This document shows, piece after piece, positions 9,671 through 20,000 of a DNA stretch of 64,000 bases. This stretch comes from Aurantiochytrium sp. KH105 (lineage: Eukaryota > Sar > Bigyra > Thraustochytrida > Thraustochytriidae): positions 82,500 through 146,499 of the forward strand of contig BGKB01000162.1 of NCBI GenBank assembly GCA_003116975.1. Direction: 5' to 3'. Each line of letters starts with the position of its first letter. Positions within the stretch are counted from its first letter, which is position 1. The translations under genes were made by a program, and so were the position numbers. Under the pieces are notes generated by a model. The model made no database searches. It saw only the letters and a program-made list of their open reading frames with translations, and was not told the origin of the DNA.

Positions 9671-10050
9671 GACGATAGCGCCGGCTAGGGCTCCGCCGTA
9701 GCCACGCCGCAGGCCCCCGTGGCCCTCGCCACGGGCTGCCTGCGCGAGGACGATTTCTTTGGAGGGTTTTTGACGTGTCCCCTTGTCAGGCACCTTTACA
9801 GCAAAAAGTTTGACAATAATAAAAAATCGACACGGACACTTAGATACGAGTTGAGGCGGCTATGTTTTCCTTCTGGAGGGGAGGAGGGGGCGAAAATTCT
9901 GGGCTTGGACGCGAGCTTGGCACTTGCCTCTCTTTTGCTCAATGGCCGGTTTCATGGTTTCATGGCTGGCTGGTGAATGCAACTCAGCTTTCGGACGACA
10001 TCCGGAAAAGATATAGAAGAAGAAGAGCAAATACAGCAGTCACGGCTGCG
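9671..10050. other. Spacer between BBS6-like and deformylase genes
   Basis: 380 bp containing the 5' flank of the BBS6-like gene and the 3' flank of the deformylase gene (both minus strand). An AT-rich patch lies at 9805-9850. No gene is seen. Confidence 0.5.
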
Positions 10051-10838
10051 CTAGACGTACTCTCGCTGCACGTCCGGTGGAACATCGTAATCGCTGCCAG
10101 CCGTGGCGGCTTTCATCGCAGCCACCGGGTCATCGAGATCCTCCACTGGGGCCCCGTTCTCGTGAAAACCGGAGACGAAGGATTCTGCGACTATGTCACA
10201 CGTATCGAGAATGCGATCTGTAAACATAATACCCTCAAGGTGGTCATACTCGTGTTGAAATACGCGGGCGGGATGGTTTCGCAAACGACGCTTAATGCTT
10301 GTGCCCTCAAGATCTTTAAACTCGACCTCGATCCATGTGTGGCGTGGCACAAGAGCCGCGACACCTGGCAGACTGAGACAGCTTTCGTAGGAGGCTTCGA
10401 CTTCTGTAGAAACGGCCGTGACAACAGGATTGACGACGGCAATAAAGGCGAGGTCCCAGCTCGGCGTGACGCGAATACTCTTGCCGATCTGCTTGAGCTC
10501 CTTGCCCGCAGGCATGCGCGGCCTGCCCATAATAAAGACCCTATCATTGATACCGATCTGCGGCGCGGAGATTCCGAACCCGGGCTGGCTCCCCACGATC
10601 TTGAGCAGTCGATTGCACAGCCTTCGCGTTGCCGGTGCGCTCGGGCTCGCAACCTTGCTGCTAATTTCCCTCAGCGCTGCGTTCGCATTCCTTTCCTCCG
10701 TCAGACTCTCACTCGCTGTGGCCGAGGACGCTTTTCTCTCCCCTTCCTCCCTGGCACGATCTCCGCCCGCCGCCCGCCCCTGGCGCCGCCCCGTCGCTTA
10801 CCTTTGTCGCCGAGGAGGCGCACCTTGTCGACGGCCAT
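10051..10838 (-). CDS. PDF: Peptide deformylase, two exons: complement(join(10051..10715,10802..10838))
   Basis: Encodes 233 residues if exon 1 (MAVDKVRLLGDK, 10838-10802) is spliced to exon 2. The main frame has no ATG before the first catalytic motif, and runs upstream through an LREISSKV segment typical of deformylase N-termini until a TAA that lies inside a GTAAGC donor. Splicing to CACAG at 10716 restores the frame exactly (split Ala codon). Motif 1 is GFGISAPQIG (about 58-67), motif 2 ESCLS (Cys ~125; bacterial consensus EGCLS) and motif 3 HEYDH (His ~167, His ~171, catalytic Glu ~168), so metal ligands and catalytic Glu are present. The enzyme removes N-formyl groups from organelle-made proteins. 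No clear targeting peptide is visible in the predicted N-terminus. Confidence 0.85.
10716..10801 (-). other. Intron of the peptide deformylase gene (86 nt)
   Basis: The donor is AAAG|GTAAGC (intron starts at 10801). The acceptor is GGCCACAG|CGAG (exon 2 starts at 10715). Removal joins the only upstream ATG-containing exon in frame to the deformylase domain. The intron is predicted by frame logic, not transcript data. Confidence 0.7.
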
Positions 10839-11061
10839 GTCGCGAGCCCGCCCCCTCGTGGCGGCCTCCTCCGCCGCGCCTCTCGCGCAGCCGCGGCGTC
10901 GCGCGGCGCTCGCTGGTCTGGTCCCGCCGCGCGCGCTGCCGCAGCCGCTGCCGCTGCCGGCGTCGGCGTCGGCGTCGTCGCCGCTGCCGCTCTTCTCGTC
11001 GCCGTCGCCGTCGTCGTCGTTGGGGTTTTGCCGCGCTCCGATCCACGACGGATCCGTGCGC

Positions 11062-12738
11062 ATGGATGCATCCACGCGCTCTTGGCCGCCGCTGCTCGAG
11101 CTCGCCGCGGCCTCGCTCGCGCAGAACGGCATCGCGGCGGGCGGCGCGATGGCGCGGCGCGGGGGCGCGCTCGGCGGCGCGGAGCTGCTGCGCGGCGTGC
11201 TCTCCGAGGACGTGGACGCGGCGCGGGCGGCCGACGACAAGAACGAGTCCGCCGCGGTCGCCAGCTTCGCGCCGCGGCTCGACGCCGCGCCGGCGCAGCC
11301 GCGGCCCCGCGCGGGCGGCAAGCGCAGCGTCGCGCGCGGAGCGCTGGCGCGCGTCTTCGAGCGGGAGCGCGAGGACGTCCGGCGCAGGAAACGGCCTCGC
11401 GCAGGGTCGGCGGCCTCGACGGCGTCGTCGGCGTCGTCGGCGACCTCCTCGTCGTCGTCCTCGGCGGCATCCTCTGCGGCGGCCAGCTCGAGAAAAACGC
11501 GAGCCCGGGAAGAGCAGGGCCAACGTGGTGGCGGTGGGGACGAAAATGCAGAGCTTGCGAGGCGGCGAGCCTTGATCCGCGAAAAACTTTTGGCGCGAAA
11601 CGCAACGCAGGATCCCGATGCGTCCCGAAAACACGAGCAAAAACGCGTCATTCAGCTGCCGAGCGTCTCGGTCCGCAAGCCTAACAAGGACGCACCTGGG
11701 GCTGCGGCGGTGGCAGAGGATGAGGAGGAGGAGGATCGATTGGCCGAAGCAAGGCAGCGACGGCTAGCGCTGTTGCGGAAAAAGCAAGCGGCTGCCTCAG
11801 ACTCAGACTCAGACTCGGACTCGGACTCTGACGCCAAAACCGGCGACGTTGCGAACAAACGCGCAAGGGAAAATGCCCGCGAGGCGCAAGATCATCTCGC
11901 AGAGGGCATGCATTCGAGTCTTGAAGCGGGTGCCTCTGGATCAAAAGCGTCTTTTCAAGGGCAAAGCAAGCCAAGACCTGAGTCGCCATCGGCTTCGTCG
12001 ACCTCTTCCTCAGCATCGTCGTCTTCTTCTTCTTCTTCTTCTCTTTCGTCTGGATCTTCGTTGTCATCATCAGCAAACGCGGAAGATGCGCGCATGGTTC
12101 GACCGATGTTTGTGCCCAAGAAACAGCGGGTCATCGATGCAGAGCGAGCCAAGCAAGAGGCCGAGGAAGCGAAGGAGCGTGCTGCGCAAGATGAAGCGAG
12201 GAAAACGCGACGAAAAGAGACGCGCAAGACGATCACAGCAGAAGTTCGGCAACGCGCTCTCGCCGCCGAATCGCAAACAAGTGAGTTGAAGCGCTCACTG
12301 CACAACACACGGCGCGACGAAATGGTTGATGATACCGATGGGGTTGACGAAGAAGGCGAGTTCAAGGCGTGGGAGCTACGGGAGATGAAGCGATTGAAAC
12401 GAGCACGCGACAAGGCAAATATGCGCGAGGAACAAGCAAAGGATACGGCACGGCGACGTGCGTTGACGGACGCCGAGCGCGAGGCCGAGGACGCTATACT
12501 GGTCCAAGAAGGTGTTCGTAAGGACGGTGACAAGATTATCAAGAGGGCGAACAAGGGCATGTTTTATATGGATGACGACGCCATGGAAGGATCCTCCGAT
12601 GTACGTCTTCGCGAAGCTAAAGGTGAAACACAGGACGACCGACTCCGCGCCATGGAGCGCGCCATTCGAAAATCGCGTGACGCTGATCGCGCTCAGGCTC
12701 AGGGGAAGAGGTCAAGACGCGAGACACGGGATGTCTAG
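11062..12738 (+). CDS. MFAP1-like spliceosomal protein (C-terminus atypical)
   Basis: 558 residues from the ATG at 11062. An in-frame ATG at 10837 is possible, but the extra residues are Ala/Ser/Pro-rich and that codon overlaps the deformylase start on the other strand. MFAP1 is a U4/U6.U5 tri-snRNP and B-complex splicing factor. The resemblance lies in the second half: MFVPKKQRVIDAER, then EEGEFKAWELREMKRLKRAR (compare EEYEAWKVRELKRIKRDR) and KGMFYMDDD. The rest is highly charged, with poly-Ser and an (SD)n run encoded at 11799-11830. The conserved MFAP1 C-terminal block, which normally follows the FFMDED-like motif, is absent, and the chain ends in a charged tail. It could be a divergent MFAP1 or another charged nuclear protein. 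Confidence 0.6.
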   Translation: MDASTRSWPPLLELAAASLAQNGIAAGGAMARRGGALGGAELLRGVLSEDVDAARAADDKNESAAVASFAPRLDAAPAQPRPRAGGKRSVARGALARVFEREREDVRRRKRPRAGSAASTASSASSATSSSSSSAASSAAASSRKTRAREEQGQRGGGGDENAELARRRALIREKLLARNATQDPDASRKHEQKRVIQLPSVSVRKPNKDAPGAAAVAEDEEEEDRLAEARQRRLALLRKKQAAASDSDSDSDSDSDAKTGDVANKRARENAREAQDHLAEGMHSSLEAGASGSKASFQGQSKPRPESPSASSTSSSASSSSSSSSSLSSGSSLSSSANAEDARMVRPMFVPKKQRVIDAERAKQEAEEAKERAAQDEARKTRRKETRKTITAEVRQRALAAESQTSELKRSLHNTRRDEMVDDTDGVDEEGEFKAWELREMKRLKRARDKANMREEQAKDTARRRALTDAEREAEDAILVQEGVRKDGDKIIKRANKGMFYMDDDAMEGSSDVRLREAKGETQDDRLRAMERAIRKSRDADRAQAQGKRSRRETRDV

Positions 12739-13091
12739 TGGCACGGTCCGAACTTGAGCTCGTGAGGGCTCATTTCACGACGCGTCTCTCTGAGAAAGAG
12801 AGAGAGAATCTTGCGCAACGTAGTTTTGCTGTTGACTTTTAGAAAGAAGAAATGACGAAAGAAACAAAGAAATTGAAGAGAGAATCCGAAAACGAGCCCA
12901 TTAGATTTTGTATTTATCCTTGTCTGAGATGAAGCGCATTCATGGTCAGTTGTCGGAGAAGGACGCTTTCGCCACGCAAATAAAACACTGCGAGGATAGC
13001 AGGTCGGTCGGTCGAGACCGGCAGAAATTTCTTGGCCCCCCTCCCCCAGGTCGGCAAGGCACCTTGCAAAAACAGTGCAGAGGCTCGTGGA
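12739..13091. other. Convergent 3' intergenic region
   Basis: 353 bp between the 3' ends of the MFAP1-like and JmjC genes. It is A-rich at 12835-12895 and should contain both polyadenylation signals. No gene is seen. Confidence 0.5.
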
Positions 13092-15170
13092 TTAGAAACT
13101 ATTTGGTGCGAGCGAGACGGGACACTTTTTGTAGCAATGATATTTGCGTGGGCAGTTTCGGGAACGTTCTCCTTGGCAGCAACATAGTTGTTTGCAAAAT
13201 GGGCAACCCGTCTCGAAAACGTTTTGCCCGTGCTCTTCACGCATCTTCTCGCTGCATTTCCGGCAGTAAATGTTGGGGCAACGAGGGCAAAGCACGACCT
13301 TTTTCCGAAGGTTACCGCAGCGATGGCACGAGGAGCGATGGGTCGAGCTCTGGACCTTAATCGACTCATTGCCGTCGGCGCCAATGTTGATTTTGGGACG
13401 ATGCAGACTGTAGTCCTTCTTGAGCTCGCCCTTGCAGTAGCGACGGTGTGGACCAAGGCCCTTTTTACTAAAGTAGCCGAGACACTTGTCGCACTGGAGC
13501 TGTTCGTTGACGCGATTGTTGTTGCTTCCGTTGAGAGGCGCGACAATGACTCGCGCAGGTGCGCGAGGCACTCGCGACTCGTCCTGACCTTGGGAATAGG
13601 GACGGCCCGCGCCGGCCTGCGCGGCGTACGCGCCAAAGTTGAGACTGCTCGCAGCAGCTCCCGACGCGCCAGCAAACGTGTTGGTTAAGGTATTGGTCGA
13701 GGTGTTGGTCGAGGTCGACGCCGAGGCCGACGACATAGGTGGCACGGGCCGCTGGACGAGGGCGGAAGCTCCAGGAGCAGAGTCTGCTGCGTTGTTGACG
13801 GACATTTTCCACGAGCGGACAAAGATTGCCTCGTTGGAATTGGGCTCCACGGAACCCGAAGTAGAGAAGTGAAGGAGGGCGTCGAGGTATTTGAGTGAGT
13901 CGATGGTGGTTTGCGGAAAGTCGGGCTCGCTTTCGAGCGTTGTGTTCGAGTGGTACTGCTGCCAGTACTCGCGCTCTCGGTACCAGAGAAGCATCGTGCG
14001 CAGCAAGGAGGTGTACATGGACGCCTGAAGGCGAGAAATGCGGAGGTCAGCTTCAAGGTTCGAGCTTGAGACGCGGGATCGGATCCAGTTGATGGTTTCA
14101 AAGAGAAGCGACTCGAAATGCGGGTAGCGAAAACGAGTCGGGGCCATGAGGCGGCGCTCCATGGCATAAATATCCATGTGCGTAGGCAAGGCCAAAGGCA
14201 TGAGGATGTTGGAACCAAAGATGATCGAATCCTCGGGGTAAAAGGTGCCGATGATCCAGCCCGGGGGAATGTAGGCGCTTGCGCCGGCCTCGAGCTCCAT
14301 CTTGTCGCAGCGATCGACGAGTCCACCAAAGAACTGGAACTTCATGTTGCCCGCAGCGACCCACTGCTCAAACTTTTGCACATTGGACGTCGATGGCTCG
14401 ACGAGGTAGATCCACATGGCACCGGAAGCGACGTAAAAGTAGCTGGCAGAGCCGCCGTATGGAATGAAAAAGTCCGAATAGCAACCCGAGGTGCACATGG
14501 TGCAAAAGAGAGGGGTTTCCAAGGGCCGGACCGGGCTCTTTGCCATCTTGTTGTCGGAATTTTCCGAAGATTCGCTCATGGAGCCCTTGCTGGGATCAAC
14601 TTTAATTTTCCCGCCCGCGCCTTCAGACTTCCACTGTGAGGCAACACCGATGGTGCTTCTAAACTTGAAGTCTGCAGTGAGCTCCATGCGCCAAGAGGCG
14701 GCGGCATGCGCAGCGCCGCCATCGTAGCCGAGTAGCACACCCGAGGTCCCGATGGAGCCCTCGACGGTTTTTTGCTGTTCAGGACCGTAGACCATGTGGC
14801 GCAAGTCGAGGTCGAGCCAGAAGTCTGGTAGACGCACGAGATCTGAAAGAGGGGTCTTGCGCACATTAAAACTGACGGAATTGAGCTCAGTCTTGTCGGT
14901 ATTTTCGCGTGCCACCATGTCCTCGAGATACGAGACCCACTCGCGAAAGGGAAGGATGATTTCGCGCTCCTCCGTGTATTGGAGCACGGTGACGAGGCAA
15001 TCGGGGCCTACGACGTCGACGAGATCGGACGGCTCAGTGTTGGCCGGGGGCATGGACTGTCCAGGGATGTTCGTGCCTTCGCGGCAGAGTACCGGGCGCG
15101 AGAGGTCGGGGCCAGCATCGCGTTGGAGCTCCTCTGCGGCCACCTCATTGTACGGCGGCGCCGTGGACAT
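13092..15170 (-). CDS. KDM2/PHF8-like JmjC protein, iron ligands lost, with C-terminal CxxC zinc module
   Basis: 692 residues from the ATG at 15170 (AAAGATGTC), the first ATG in frame; the frame upstream only runs into a microsatellite. Residues ~40-330 follow the KDM2/PHF8 plan: REWVSYLE, a DFWLDLDLRH segment, ASGAMWIYLVEPS, VQKFEQW, FFGGLVDRC, a PPGWI loop and AMERRLMAPTRFRYPHFE. The expected FHID motif is FFIP (about residues 234-237) and the distal His of GWIHAV is Ile (GWIIGT, about 304-309), so all three Fe(II) ligands are gone. A Ser/Thr/Asn-rich linker follows. Then comes a C2HC-like finger (CDKCLGYF..HRRYC, ~558) and a run of CxxC pairs from ~616 to the end, resembling the 4CXXC_R1 module of CDCA7. 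It is probably a chromatin reader or scaffold, not a demethylase. Confidence 0.82.
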   Translation of the reverse strand: MSTAPPYNEVAAEELQRDAGPDLSRPVLCREGTNIPGQSMPPANTEPSDLVDVVGPDCLVTVLQYTEEREIILPFREWVSYLEDMVARENTDKTELNSVSFNVRKTPLSDLVRLPDFWLDLDLRHMVYGPEQQKTVEGSIGTSGVLLGYDGGAAHAAASWRMELTADFKFRSTIGVASQWKSEGAGGKIKVDPSKGSMSESSENSDNKMAKSPVRPLETPLFCTMCTSGCYSDFFIPYGGSASYFYVASGAMWIYLVEPSTSNVQKFEQWVAAGNMKFQFFGGLVDRCDKMELEAGASAYIPPGWIIGTFYPEDSIIFGSNILMPLALPTHMDIYAMERRLMAPTRFRYPHFESLLFETINWIRSRVSSSNLEADLRISRLQASMYTSLLRTMLLWYREREYWQQYHSNTTLESEPDFPQTTIDSLKYLDALLHFSTSGSVEPNSNEAIFVRSWKMSVNNAADSAPGASALVQRPVPPMSSASASTSTNTSTNTLTNTFAGASGAAASSLNFGAYAAQAGAGRPYSQGQDESRVPRAPARVIVAPLNGSNNNRVNEQLQCDKCLGYFSKKGLGPHRRYCKGELKKDYSLHRPKINIGADGNESIKVQSSTHRSSCHRCGNLRKKVVLCPRCPNIYCRKCSEKMREEHGQNVFETGCPFCKQLCCCQGERSRNCPRKYHCYKKCPVSLAPNSF

Positions 15171-15666
15171 CTTTTTTATTGGCCGACGCGCTGCGCTGGC
15201 CGGGCGTGAACAGGTCTTTGCAAGAGTTGAGGTACAAGTAGTTGTACTGGCAAGAGCAGGATACTTGCGTCTGCGGCGCGGTGCGCACCGTCCCTGCAGC
15301 GCAGGAGCTGCACGAACTTGCTCGCCTGCTCGTTCCGGCGCGCGAGTTGCGGGCCTTAAGCGGGCGTCGGTGCCTCGGGCTTTTTCACCCCGCTGGCCTT
15401 TACGCAGCACGAGCGACGCGGCGCTCGCTCGCGCGCGTGCGCAGTGAGAGTGAGTGCTCCTCGGTGGGGGCTCGTACCCTGATCTCGGAGCCGCCGACGA
15501 CGAGGACGCACGCGGCGCGGCAAGGGCGGGCGCGGAGGAGAGCGCGGAGGGGGGTGCTAGCTGGGCGTGGGCAGCGGCGCGGCGGCGCGTGCTGGCTGAG
15601 CGCGCGGTCGGCCGGGCTGGGCTGGGCTGGGCTGGGCTTTCTTTGCTTGCTTGTTTGTTTGTTGCT

Positions 15667-15668
<2 letters not shown>

Positions 15669-15760
<92 letters not shown>
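15669..15760. repeat. (TTTC)23 microsatellite
   Basis: 23 uninterrupted TTTC units, preceded by a near-match. It lies about 500 bp upstream of the JmjC start. On the minus strand it would read as Lys/Glu/Arg repeats, but it is upstream of any usable ATG. Confidence 0.95.
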
Positions 15761-15762
<2 letters not shown>

Positions 15763-16517
15763 TGTCTCTCTTTGCTGCGATTGGATTGTCCACTGGCACG
15801 TCGGATGCCCAAGTTAGCACCGGGCTTTGTGCACTTGTGGACAGTTTGTTCTACTTGGGAGCGCGTACCGCACAAGTCGGCACTTGCGAGAGGGTTTTTT
15901 CCCTCTGCCCCGCAACTGATCGACCACTCGACAACTCAACATCTCGACAACTCAACTCGCTCGACAGCGACTGATCAACGCCACATCTTCGTCCCGCTCT
16001 CTCTAGAGGGGCGGGAGCGGGGGACCGTACACAGGACGCACCAGCCAGCAGTGCGGAGCGAGACAGCAGCAGCATGCGGAATCGAAAAGCCAGCCGCAGC
16101 CCCAAGACAAGTGCTTGGTCGCTGAACCAGCCAACTTGAAAACTGCTTCTATACATCTGCTCTGTATAACGTTGACGATGTCTACATTGCTGATGTGTGC
16201 GAAACAAGCTGAGTCTGCAAATCAGTTAAAGAGCTCTACAGGTGAGCGCCTTTGCTGTCATCGAAATGGTACCGTAAGAAGCGGCAGCCACGTGCACGTA
16301 AAATTGACATGAGCTTGAAGTAAGTGGATCTTCTTTGGCTCCTTCTTGACAGCATCTGCATTCGAAGACAACAATAGCCAGTGATGATTGCAGGGGAAAA
16401 GCTCTGCAGTCCTTCATGCTCGTTTTGCTCATCTTAAGAGAGCCTAAGTGAAATCTCTTCCGTTTCTCGTCGCGTGTCGGTCTCGAAATGACTTTGCGGG
16501 GACGGAAAGTTGTGCAA

Positions 16518-17092
16518 CATCGATTTTAGCACATGCTTTCGACAGCACTTTCACGAAGTTTGCTCATTGTCGCTGCCGACATCCACCTTGCCCGGATTCA
16601 GCCTTTCCCATAGACCACAACCAGTTGGAAAAGGCGCGCGCACGCGCGAGAAAGAGAAAGAAAGAATGATGTGAATGGTTCTCCTCTTCAACTCTTTCGT
16701 GGTGAAACATCGATTTTAGCATATGCTTCCGACAGCACATTCACGAAGTTTAGTCATTGTCGCTGTCGAAATCCACCTTGCCCGGATTCAGCCTTTCCTA
16801 TAGACCACAACCAGTTGGAAAAGGCGCGCGCACGCGCGAGAAAGAGAAAGAAAGAATGATGTGAATGGTTCTCCTCTTCAACTCTTTCGTGGTGAAACAT
16901 CGATTTTAGCGCATGCTTTCGACAGCACCTTCACGAAGTTTGCTCATTGTCGCTGCCGACATCCACCTTTCCCAGATTGAGCCTTTCCTATAGACCACAA
17001 CCAGGTTGGAAAAGGCACGTTCTAAAGGCGCGCGCGTGCGCGAGAATGAGAAAAAATGATGTGAATGGTTTTCCTCTTCAATTCTTTCGTGG
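16518..17092. repeat. 190-bp tandem repeat, three copies
   Basis: The segment beginning CATCGATTTTAGC recurs at 16518, 16708 and 16898, a period of exactly 190 bp. Copies 1 and 2 are nearly identical over the full unit. Copy 3 is more diverged, with a short insertion near 17022 before the GCGCGCG tract, and fades at about 17092. Each unit has a pyrimidine-rich stretch and a GCGCGCGCACGCGCGAG-like tract followed by AAAGAGAAAGAAAG. An in-frame ORF of about 60 codons crosses each unit but matches no known protein. Confidence 0.9.
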
Positions 17093-20000
17093 ACAAGACA
17101 GGCCAACATCGCAGCGTTGCAACGCTCGTCGCAGACAAGGCCGCATGCATACGTACTAGGTCAAGGTCTACCTTGCGTAACAAGACACGCTCACTATGAT
17201 AAGAGCGAACGACGACAAATTTTAATGCATTCACAGAATTGTAGGCCAATGGGTGCTCTTCTTTGATGCTCATAACGCAAGGAAAGCGCGCAGGCAATAA
17301 ACAGCCTTGATGAGGCAGCCGCAGAGCTGCCGAGCAGCCGCAAGAGTCGCTGGTAAGCGAAAGAAGAGTTGTCAAGCAGCCGGAAGATGCGCCGAGCAAG
17401 TGCAAGTAGAGATGTCAAGCATCCGAGAATGGTTGTCTTGTCCCGATCTTTCCTGTCTTCGTGAAGAGCCAATGATGTTCTTGGCGATGGGGGTGTTGCT
17501 GCTGCTGGGGACGATGCCTTAACTGATGTGAGACGTTTCTTGGGCCGAGCAATCGATGGTGGTCGAACGATCTTTGAGGAAAGTTGGAACGTGGATACCA
17601 ACGACCAAAATCCGCGTTGCGCAGATCTCTATTTTACAATTGGTGCCTTGCAAACGAAACAGGTATACTTTTGTGTCCTGGGGCTGGGCGGCTGCGAGCA
17701 ACGACGCGACGGTGCATGTTCCGCATATTTCTAACGGTCGCTCCTGTGCCCGGACAAACCTGTGACGGAGACCAGAGCGGAACATGTGGCACGCGCCACG
17801 GTGCCGAGGGAGGAAAACAATGAAAGTTTTTTCCATGTATGGCACCACATGCCAGCGAGCGAGCGAGCGAACGAGCGAGCGAGGGAGGGATGGAAGGAGG
17901 GAAGAGGGGAGGGAGGCGCCCGTGCAGAAGTTGACGTTACTACCATGGCTCGATAAAGATCGCTCGGTGCGCTGCGGTACGATCTGCCAAAGTAGTGCGG
18001 ACAGCTACCTGCTGCTACTACCACTGCCAATGTTAGCAGGACCGAGCCAAGCTTGATGCGTTGCTTGCCGTGCACCGCTTGCCTTTCTGACGAACTTACT
18101 AATATTCCTGCCTCGATTCGCAGTGAGTGATGTTTCCCCCTGACTCAATCGCACACCCACTCGGGCCATAGCTTACCTCTTACTCACTCGCGATCCGCCA
18201 GACGTACCGGCGACGACTCTCTAGAGCTCGACCGCCTCCTGCATTGCGCCCGTGGCTCCGTGCGAAACACTTGCCAGCTGGCTGGCTTGCGCCCCGCCCC
18301 CGTTGTCCTGACCGCTTTCTTTCGCTACACCTGCCAACAATGCAACTTGAAACCATGCCTTTCTGTGGGCCTCGTTCCAACTCGCACACGCCCGAGGTCT
18401 TTGAGTCGGTCTTTCGCTCGATCGTCTCCGCTGGCAGTGGCACAACGTGCATGTCTCCGGCCCCGGCCCCGGCCTCGGTCCCGGCCCCGCCGCGCGAGTG
18501 CGATCCTTGCTGGAGCGTGCTGGGGTTTGCTGCAGCCGGCTCTGCGGGTAGTTTGGGCCAACTGTCGGCCCGACTTCGTTGGCGAGGGCCTTTCAAGATG
18601 CCCTTGCCTCCTTGTCTGCTTGCTTCGTTTCGCGAGGCCCGGCCAGGCGGATCAACCTTGGCTCAATTTCTGTGGTATCGCGTACTACTCGCGGTGCCAG
18701 CTGTGAATACTCGAGCCCGCGCGTCCAACAGAGGGGAAGGGCACGTCGAGCAACCTCCTCCTCCTGCCCGAGCCGTACGTCATGCGTTGTCACCGTGCGT
18801 AGCTATCGCCCGCCACTGTCCGAGCGTGTCCCTCGCGGCCCCAGTCAGGCTGCTTGCTACTTGTTGTTGGTGAGCTGCAAGAAAGAGACTCCTTCGCAAT
18901 GACGTTGTCGCAGCTCGCCGTTGAACTTTGGCCCAAGAGGGACTCGGATGGAAGGAGACGAGCGAGCGAGGCATGAATGAATGAGTGGAAAGCTAGTCCA
19001 AACTCGCTCGTTTCTTCTTGACTCCGCCACGGCACGCGCGGCCACGAGAGTGATGAAATCTTGATCCACGATGATCCACGGACGAACGAAGCGACCCCAA
19101 AGCTACGGGCAAGCACGTGCGAGCTGCAGCCACAGAACGCGTGACAGAGGCTGTCGACAGCGCGGACGTTAGGCCTAGTTTCGAGTAAGAAAAGCTATGG
19201 CGGCCTCGGCTGCTTGAGTGGGACTCATTCATTCATGCGCGTGCCTCGGCGGCCCTGGCGCCCGTGTCGCCATCGGGGCAGAAGCTGGTTTAGCCGACAC
19301 GAGCAGCATACCATTGGGTGATTGGCAGCCTGTTGCAGCCACTTGCACTTGGTTGGTTGGTTGGCTAAAAAGATGGCCTTGGAAGGAGGAGAGAGTGGCG
19401 ACTGGGGAAAGCGAGCACGTGCCAGGGCTTCCAACAAGGAAGGCCATCGTTCATGCGTGGGAAGGGGAGGAGAGGGGGGTGGCACGCCGCCAATCCACGA
19501 GCTTACTATTAGGTCTTGAGAAGAGCAGTGGCAGCTCAAGCCCATGTCCTTCTCACAAACTTTCCACCTTTGGGGGCCTTCCACTTCGGCAATCCATGCC
19601 ATCTCATGCAAACTCTTGCAGGATCACCAATGCAAGTGCGCCACACACACGCTCATCCAAGCCCAAGCAGCCAACCAAGCAACAGCAACACCTTGCGGAT
19701 CAATGCACTGGCAATGCATAAAGGCGTGTGTCCCTGATTTTATACTCTATTGTGCCAAGAAAGACTCGTTTCCCGGGCGCGACGGTGTCGCCTGCCGGCT
19801 TTCCTTCCCCTTGGCCGCTCGTGCTACCATGCATGGCAAGTTGCAATGGACGCGCGCTGGTCCGAGCAGGCCAAGCCCTGGCTGCAAGCCCAGGCCAAGC
19901 CCAGGCCAAGCGCTGGAGCAGGAGCAGAAGTAGGGCAGGAGGCGGTCGGCTGGGCCCTGCAAGACGCGCGCGCGGGGGGAAAAGATCCCCGGAGAAAAAA

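Noticed and set aside
10418..11575. Arg/Pro-rich plus-strand ORF of 385 codons, and minus-strand Ala/Arg-rich ORFs over 10700-11650
   Set aside because: Composition is that of shifted GC-rich frames of the deformylase and MFAP1-like genes, with no recognisable domain.
15171..15875. N-terminal extension of the JmjC protein through the TTTC repeat
   Set aside because: The frame is open but contains no ATG upstream of 15170, and the residues are repeat-derived Lys/Glu/Arg and Arg/Ala-rich.
16518..17092. CRISPR-like array
   Set aside because: The 190-bp units are contiguous tandem repeats with no short repeat/unique spacer structure, and the genome is eukaryotic.
18244..18873. 209-codon plus-strand ORF in the gene-poor region
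   Set aside because: Begins without a convincing start context, is Pro/Ala/Arg-rich, overlaps other open frames and matches no family I know.
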